Assembly: GCA_028875175.1 (NCBI GenBank)
Contig: JAPPFO010000190.1
Coordinates: 1-9,947, forward strand
Length of the DNA stretch: 9,947 nucleotides
From: Chloroflexota bacterium
Lineage (GTDB): Bacteria; Chloroflexota; UBA11872
Direction: 5' to 3'
A program made the position numbers and the translations under genes. The notes under the pieces are model-generated. The model ran no database searches, had not been told where the DNA came from, and was given only the letters and a program-made list of their open reading frames with translations. Below are positions 6,409 through 9,947 of this stretch, one piece after another (position 1 is the first letter of the stretch; every line of letters begins with the position of its first letter).

Positions 6409-7542
6409 ATGCCGACCTACCGCGCCGCCGCCATTGCCGATTCCACGCTCGAACGCGCCTACGGTCACGCCATCCACCAGGCCTTCTACGAGCTCCCCAA
6501 CGTCGAGCTCACGGCCCTGGCCGATCCCGTGGCCGAACCCCGTGCCGAGCGGGCGGCCGAGATCGGGAACCCGAAACAGTACGACGACTACCGCGACATG
6601 CTCGCCGCCGAGTCACCCGACCTCGTCGCCATCTGCCCGCACCACTTCAAGCACCACGGGCGCTGGCTGCTGGATGTCATCGAGTCCGGCGCCAGGGGCG
6701 TCTACATCGAGAAGCCCATCACCGCCAGCCTTGACGAAGCCGACGCCGTGCTCGAGGCGGCCGACGCCGCCGGAACCAAGATCGCCGTCGCCCACCAAAA
6801 CCGCTACCGCCCTGGGACCCACCGCGTGGCCGAACTCGTCCGCGAGGGCGCCATCGGCACGCTTCGGTACATCCACGCCGTCGGCAAATGCGACCAGCGC
6901 GGCGGTACCCACGACCTCCGCGTCCTCGGCACCCACGTGCTGGACGCCCTTCGCTTCATCGCCGGCGACGTGGCCTGGGCCACCGGCCACATGCAGGTCA
7001 ACGGACGCGACGTCACGGTCGACGACGTATATGACGGCCCCGAGGGCCTCGGCCAGATGGCTGGCGACGCGCTCACCGGCTATTTCGCGTTCGAGTCCGG
7101 CGCCATCGCCCGCTTCGACACCTACACGCGACCCTCCGGCGGTCCGTCCCCGTGGTTCGGCTACGAGCTCTGGGGCACAGAGGGCGGAATCTCCGTGCGA
7201 GATGCCGGCCGCACCATCCTCCGCTATCCCGCGCCCGCAAACCTCCCGGGAGACTCGAGTCTTGCCTGGGAGTCTGTCGACGTACCGGACCTGACCTACC
7301 CGGACGGCAGGCCGGCCAGCGACGCCCAGCTACTCGACGCCCTCAACCGCCACGCCGCCGCCGACATCATCGCCTGCATCGAGAACGACGGCGAACCCGT
7401 CTCCAGCGCCCGCCAGGCCATGGCAGCGCTTGAGATGGTCATGGCCATACTCGAAGGCCACCGCACTGGCGCCCGCGTCCCGTTCCCCATGCAAACCCGC
7501 GCCAACCCTCTGGCGGTCTGGCAGCTTGAATGGAAGGGCTGA
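6409..7542 (+). CDS. Gfo/Idh/MocA family oxidoreductase
   Basis: This 377-residue protein has the two-domain plan of Gfo/Idh/MocA NAD(P)-dependent sugar or inositol dehydrogenases. The lysine motif YIEKPI (E101, K102, P103) follows the Rossmann domain, AVAHQNRYRP marks the start of the catalytic domain, and GTHVLD carries the likely catalytic His (H176) with D179. The acidic residue at the end of the second strand (ALADP, D39) suggests NAD(H). Oddly, the first-strand GxGxxG loop is absent: residues 9-20 read IADSTLERAYGH, with only G19. Related proteins with a GRTGxGxYGH-type loop keep the YGH part, so this may be a diverged subgroup. The ribosome site CTGGAG (6397-6402) lies 6 bases before the ATG. 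An SGNH esterase gene follows on the same strand. Substrate unknown. Confidence 0.9.
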   Translation: MPTYRAAAIADSTLERAYGHAIHQAFYELPNVELTALADPVAEPRAERAAEIGNPKQYDDYRDMLAAESPDLVAICPHHFKHHGRWLLDVIESGARGVYIEKPITASLDEADAVLEAADAAGTKIAVAHQNRYRPGTHRVAELVREGAIGTLRYIHAVGKCDQRGGTHDLRVLGTHVLDALRFIAGDVAWATGHMQVNGRDVTVDDVYDGPEGLGQMAGDALTGYFAFESGAIARFDTYTRPSGGPSPWFGYELWGTEGGISVRDAGRTILRYPAPANLPGDSSLAWESVDVPDLTYPDGRPASDAQLLDALNRHAAADIIACIENDGEPVSSARQAMAALEMVMAILEGHRTGARVPFPMQTRANPLAVWQLEWKG

Positions 7543-7600
7543 TCGCTGAACGGAGACCAACGCACCAGGCGTCGCTAAGGCTCCCGCGCGGTTGCATACC

Positions 7601-8626
7601 ATGACCCACATGCGTTGGGTGGACGCTCTGGCGCCCGAGCTGGAATACCGCGGCCTCGTTGGCGAACGCCGCGCCTTGCTTCATCGTGTACCCGGCAATT
7701 GGCGCGACCGCCTGCCGGCCGACACCTGGATGCGTCTCTGCGCGGCTTCAGGCGTGCGCGTGGCTTTTCGCACCAACAGCCCCATCATCGCCATTCGCGC
7801 CGAATGGCTGTCCCAGCAGACCAACCGCGCCAATGCTGAAATCGACCTCTATCAGAACGGCGAGTTCTACGGCCAACTCCGCAGCCAGGGCCTGGGCGCC
7901 GCCGACGGCGTGGTCTACGACGGACCAGCGCGCGACCGCGGCGTCGAGCTGTTCATGCCGCCGTACGGGGAAGTCAGGTTCGCGGGCGTTGGAGTGGCCG
8001 ACGACGCCCGTGTCCAGCCGCCGCAGCCGCTGGACGGCCCGCGGCTGGTGTTCTACGGCGACTCCATCACCCACGGCAGCACAACCGTGCGCCCGGGCAC
8101 GACCTATCCAGCGCGCATCGCTCGGGCCCTTGGAGTGGACTTCGTGAATCTGGGCGTGGGCGGCTCCGCGCGTGGCGAGCCGGCCATGGCCGAGCTCACC
8201 GCCTCGCTGCGCGCCGACGTCATCGTGCTGGCCTACGGCGTCAACACGTTCGGTTCGAGCTATGAGGAGCCGCGCGCCTTCGAACGTACCTACGACACCT
8301 TTCTCGCCATCCTCCGCTGGCGCCAGCCGGAGGTCCCCATCCTGATGGTCACCCCCCTCTTCCACACCGCCGAATTTGAGCAGACCACCCGCGGCGGCGC
8401 GAAGTTGGAGGAGTACCGCCGCGTCATTCGCGAAGTCGTCTACCGCCGCCAGAGCTTCGGCGATGCCAACCTGATCCTGCTCGAGGGCCACGGCCTCATC
8501 GGCCCCGGCCAGGGCGACCTGCTGGCCGACCACGTCCACCCCAACGACGCCGGCTTCGCCGCCATCGCCGACGCCCTGGGCGCCCAGATCCAGCGAGTAC
8601 TCAGCCTCACGTCCAGCGCAACCTGA
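7601..8626 (+). CDS. SGNH/GDSL hydrolase with N-terminal beta-rich domain
   Basis: This is a serine esterase of the SGNH superfamily, about 341 residues long. The catalytic blocks are YGDSITHG (nucleophile S155), NLGVGGSARGE (oxyanion Gly, G187), AYGVNTFG (N215) and DHVHPNDAG (D310, H313), so it should be active. The first 150 or so residues form a separate beta-rich domain (SPIIAIRAEW, EIDLYQNGEFYGQ) like the N-terminal sandwich of SsfX3-type and some carbohydrate-esterase-like SGNH proteins, which suggests deacylation of a sugar or glycoside. No signal peptide is seen, so a cytosolic role is likely. ATG 7601 is used here; the in-frame TTG at 7592 is 11 bases from AAGG (7577-7580) and could be the true start. 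It follows the oxidoreductase gene by 58 bases and may share its transcript. Confidence 0.88.
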   Translation: MTHMRWVDALAPELEYRGLVGERRALLHRVPGNWRDRLPADTWMRLCAASGVRVAFRTNSPIIAIRAEWLSQQTNRANAEIDLYQNGEFYGQLRSQGLGAADGVVYDGPARDRGVELFMPPYGEVRFAGVGVADDARVQPPQPLDGPRLVFYGDSITHGSTTVRPGTTYPARIARALGVDFVNLGVGGSARGEPAMAELTASLRADVIVLAYGVNTFGSSYEEPRAFERTYDTFLAILRWRQPEVPILMVTPLFHTAEFEQTTRGGAKLEEYRRVIREVVYRRQSFGDANLILLEGHGLIGPGQGDLLADHVHPNDAGFAAIADALGAQIQRVLSLTSSAT

Positions 8627-8658
8627 CCTACGCCTATCCTTCCCGGTTCCAGACAGCA

Positions 8659-8680
8659 AGGGGCCAACTGCCACGCCCCT
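8659..8680 (+). terminator. Possible stem-loop after the SGNH hydrolase gene
   Basis: AGGGGC (8659-8664) pairs perfectly with GCCCCT (8675-8680) around a 10-base loop, 32 bases past the SGNH stop. No T tract follows. The remaining gap to 8780 shows no convincing gene or promoter. Confidence 0.3.
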
Positions 8681-8780
8681 CGAAACGGTGCATTGCTAAA
8701 GTTGTCGAGCGGTTCAGCCTCAGGGCGCTTGAGAGGCTGTGCCGACTTCGCGTGGACACGCACCGAAAGGCGAGCCTGTA

Positions 8781-9041
8781 GTGGCGACAGGGGACGAGAG
8801 CGTGGCGTCGCGAGGCAAGGAACTCTACGCCATCAGGATCCGCGAACTGACCCGCGAGACGGCGAAGGGCGACTTTGTCGTGATCGACATACACAGCGGG
8901 GACTTCGAGGTTGACTCCGACGACCTGGCGGCAACGATGCGATTGATGGAGCGGCACCCGGACGCGATTACATGGGCGGAGCGTGTTGGCTATCCGGCGG
9001 CGTATAACTTGCAGGGCGGGATACTGGCTCCAACGGAGTGA
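8781..9041 (+). CDS. Small conserved protein paired with a clan AA aspartic protease
   Basis: This 86-residue soluble protein has an N-terminal helical segment (RGKELYAIRIRELTRE), the strand-like stretch GDFVVIDIHSGDFEVD, then a helix and the ending ERVGYPAAYNLQGG. It resembles small proteins of unknown function that I recall being encoded directly before clan AA aspartic proteases, notably in Cyanobacteria and Chloroflexota (from memory, no search). The GTG at 8781 is chosen because AAAGG (8766-8770) lies 10 bases upstream. An in-frame GTG at 8739 would add 14 residues but has a badly spaced ribosome site. The stop overlaps the protease start as GTGA. Codon choice (GCG, TTG, ATA, CGT) differs from the GCC- and CTC-rich neighbours, which suggests transfer. 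A partner or antitoxin-like role is speculative. Confidence 0.75.
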   Translation: MATGDESVASRGKELYAIRIRELTRETAKGDFVVIDIHSGDFEVDSDDLAATMRLMERHPDAITWAERVGYPAAYNLQGGILAPTE

Positions 9042-9409
9042 TTCGCGGGCGGGTGAACCAGCGCCTGGAGCCGTTAGCCAGCGTCTCGATTCTCGACGGT
9101 CGCGACATCGCGCACAGCTTTGAGTTCATTGTTGACACCGGATTCAACGGCCACTTGACGTTGCCAGCGGATGTCATCAATCGGCTTGGTCTCAATTTCA
9201 GCGGTCAGCGAGCGGTAGCTACGGCCGACGGGTTCACACACACCGTGGACGTGTTTACCGCCAGGGTGTTGTCGCACGAACACTGGAGGCCTGTATTCGT
9301 CATACGGTTGGATAGTCCACCTCTGCTCGGAATGCGCGCCCTTATGGGATGTAAGCTGTCCGTGAACGTGTACGCCGGCGGCCGCGTCGTGGTGGATGAG
9401 ACGGCCTGA
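9038..9409 (+). CDS. Clan AA (retropepsin-like) aspartic protease
   Basis: This 123-residue single-domain protein carries the aspartic-protease motif FIVDTGFNGHLTLP with catalytic D33-T34-G35, and the second family motif LLGMRAL near residue 100 (hydrophobic-hydrophobic-Gly). It has one catalytic Asp, so like retropepsins it would work as a homodimer. No signal peptide or membrane helix is seen, so it is cytosolic. The GTG start overlaps the preceding gene by 4 bases with no good ribosome site, so translation is probably coupled. The substrate is unknown; the preceding small protein is the obvious candidate partner or target. Codon use is shifted in the same way as in its partner, so the pair looks like one mobile or late-acquired unit. 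Confidence 0.85.
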   Translation: MIRGRVNQRLEPLASVSILDGRDIAHSFEFIVDTGFNGHLTLPADVINRLGLNFSGQRAVATADGFTHTVDVFTARVLSHEHWRPVFVIRLDSPPLLGMRALMGCKLSVNVYAGGRVVVDETA

Positions 9410-9419
9410 TCGGCTGGCG

Positions 9420-9440
9420 CAGCGCACGCTGAGCTTTCTT
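9420..9440 (+). terminator. Possible weak terminator after the protease gene
   Basis: CAGC (9420-9423) pairs with GCTG (9428-9431) around GCAC and is followed by the T-rich AGCTTTCTT (9432-9440). The stem is short, but this is the only hairpin in the window followed by a partial T run. Confidence 0.3.
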
Positions 9441-9540
9441 GGTGCACGGCGGACCTCAAGACCGGGTGCCTTCGTCATTCGACCCGCCCGCCCCGCCGCC
9501 CTACGCTTAGGCTGCCGACCCACTTCCAGAGGCGCGCCGC

Positions 9541-9947
9541 ATGTTGAGGCTCAGCATCCTCACCCTGTCCTACCGCCAGGCCTTCGACGACGGCCGGATG
9601 GACCTGATGAGCTTCCTGGACACCTGCCGCGAACTGAGCGTGGAGGGCGTCGATCTCCACGACTCCGCCTTCCCCGCGGTGGACCGAGCTTCCCTGCTCG
9701 CCGTCAAGCGCGACTGCCTGGACCGCGGTCTGGACATCCCCTGCATCGCCATATCCAACAACTTCGCCCGCCCCGCCGAGGAGCTCCCGGCCGACGTCCA
9801 GCGCACCAAGACCTGGATCGAACGCGCCGCCCTCCTCGGCGCGCCCCAGGTCCGCGTCTTCAGCGGGAAGCCGTTCTCCGAAGACGACCGCGCCGCCTCC
9901 TGGGACCGCTGTGCCGACGCCCTGCGCGAGTGCGCGGAGTTTGGCGC
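9541..9947 (+). CDS. Xylose-isomerase-like TIM-barrel sugar isomerase/epimerase, N-terminal part
   Basis: The frame opens at ATG 9541 and runs off the window end after 135 codons. The order of elements fits the sugar phosphate isomerase/epimerase (AP endonuclease 2-like) TIM barrel: first strand LRLSILTLSY, second strand VEGVDLHDS, third strand DIPCIAISNNF, then a helix and the fourth strand APQVRVFSG. In this family the barrel binds a divalent metal and interconverts keto and aldo sugars or epimerises them; the metal ligands lie in the missing C-terminal half. AGAGG (9528-9532) is placed 8 bases before the ATG as a ribosome site. The 131-base gap upstream suggests its own promoter; TTCGAC (9478-9483) and TACGCT (9502-9507) are a weak 18-base-spaced candidate. 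Substrate unknown. Confidence 0.83.
   Translation, partial: MLRLSILTLSYRQAFDDGRMDLMSFLDTCRELSVEGVDLHDSAFPAVDRASLLAVKRDCLDRGLDIPCIAISNNFARPAEELPADVQRTKTWIERAALLGAPQVRVFSGKPFSEDDRAASWDRCADALRECAEFG

Noticed and set aside
5186..7294. A 702-codon open frame on the plus strand
   Set aside because: It runs antisense through the DUF362 gene and then out of frame through the Gfo/Idh/MocA gene. Its translation is Pro/Arg/Ser-rich low-complexity text typical of a GC-rich shadow frame.
7748..8674. A 308-codon minus-strand frame opposite the SGNH hydrolase
   Set aside because: It is the antisense shadow of a gene with all four SGNH blocks intact.
8739..8780. Earlier GTG start for the small protein before the aspartic protease
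   Set aside because: Its ribosome site is only 2 bases away, whereas GTG 8781 has a well-spaced AAAGG and matches the expected short N-terminus.
1..9947. CRISPR arrays, tRNA or rRNA genes, insertion sequences, attachment sites
   Set aside because: No regularly spaced repeats, cloverleaf-like sequence, transposase or integrase motif, or terminal inverted repeats were seen on either strand.

Overview
This is a GC-rich bacterial window with tightly packed genes, frequent GTG starts and 4-base GTGA gene overlaps. No rRNA, tRNA, CRISPR array, transposase or phage gene is visible. The mix of a GH172/DUF2961 glycosidase, DUF362, Gfo/Idh/MocA and SGNH proteins, a Tat-exported peptidoglycan peptidase and a clan AA aspartic protease module would suit an uncultured, carbohydrate-oriented lineage such as Chloroflexota. 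The sequence alone does not settle the taxon.

Layout. (1) 1-381: 3' end of a GH172/DUF2961 glycoside hydrolase. (2) 432-1850: coiled-coil plus LytM (M23) murein hydrolase with a twin-arginine signal and an unusual Cys/His-rich segment before it. (3) 1991-5076: a same-strand run of hisI, a GmhA-like sedoheptulose-7-phosphate isomerase, an HddA-like GHMP heptose kinase (4-base overlap with the isomerase) and an extended SDR nucleotide-sugar epimerase/dehydratase carrying a probable zinc-binding insert. (4) 6277-5138, minus strand: a DUF362 protein, convergent with the SDR gene. (5) 6409-8626: a divergently placed Gfo/Idh/MocA oxidoreductase, then an SGNH esterase with an N-terminal beta-rich domain. 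(6) 8781-9409: a two-gene module of a small conserved protein and a retropepsin-like aspartic protease, with codon use unlike its neighbours. (7) 9541-end: 5' part of a xylose-isomerase-like TIM-barrel sugar isomerase/epimerase.

How they fit together. The core is a partial NDP-heptose route. The isomerase would make heptose 7-phosphate from sedoheptulose 7-phosphate, and the kinase would phosphorylate C1. A phosphatase and a nucleotidyltransferase, not in the window, would give GDP-heptose, which the SDR could then modify for a cell-surface glycan. The flanking genes look like sugar catabolism or glycan remodelling (glycosidase, dehydrogenase, esterase, isomerase). I see no defence island. 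The points most worth checking are the altered metal-site residues of the isomerase, the CxxH/CxxC insert of the SDR, the missing glycine motif of the Gfo/Idh/MocA protein, the odd N-terminus of the M23 protein, and the aspartic protease module.
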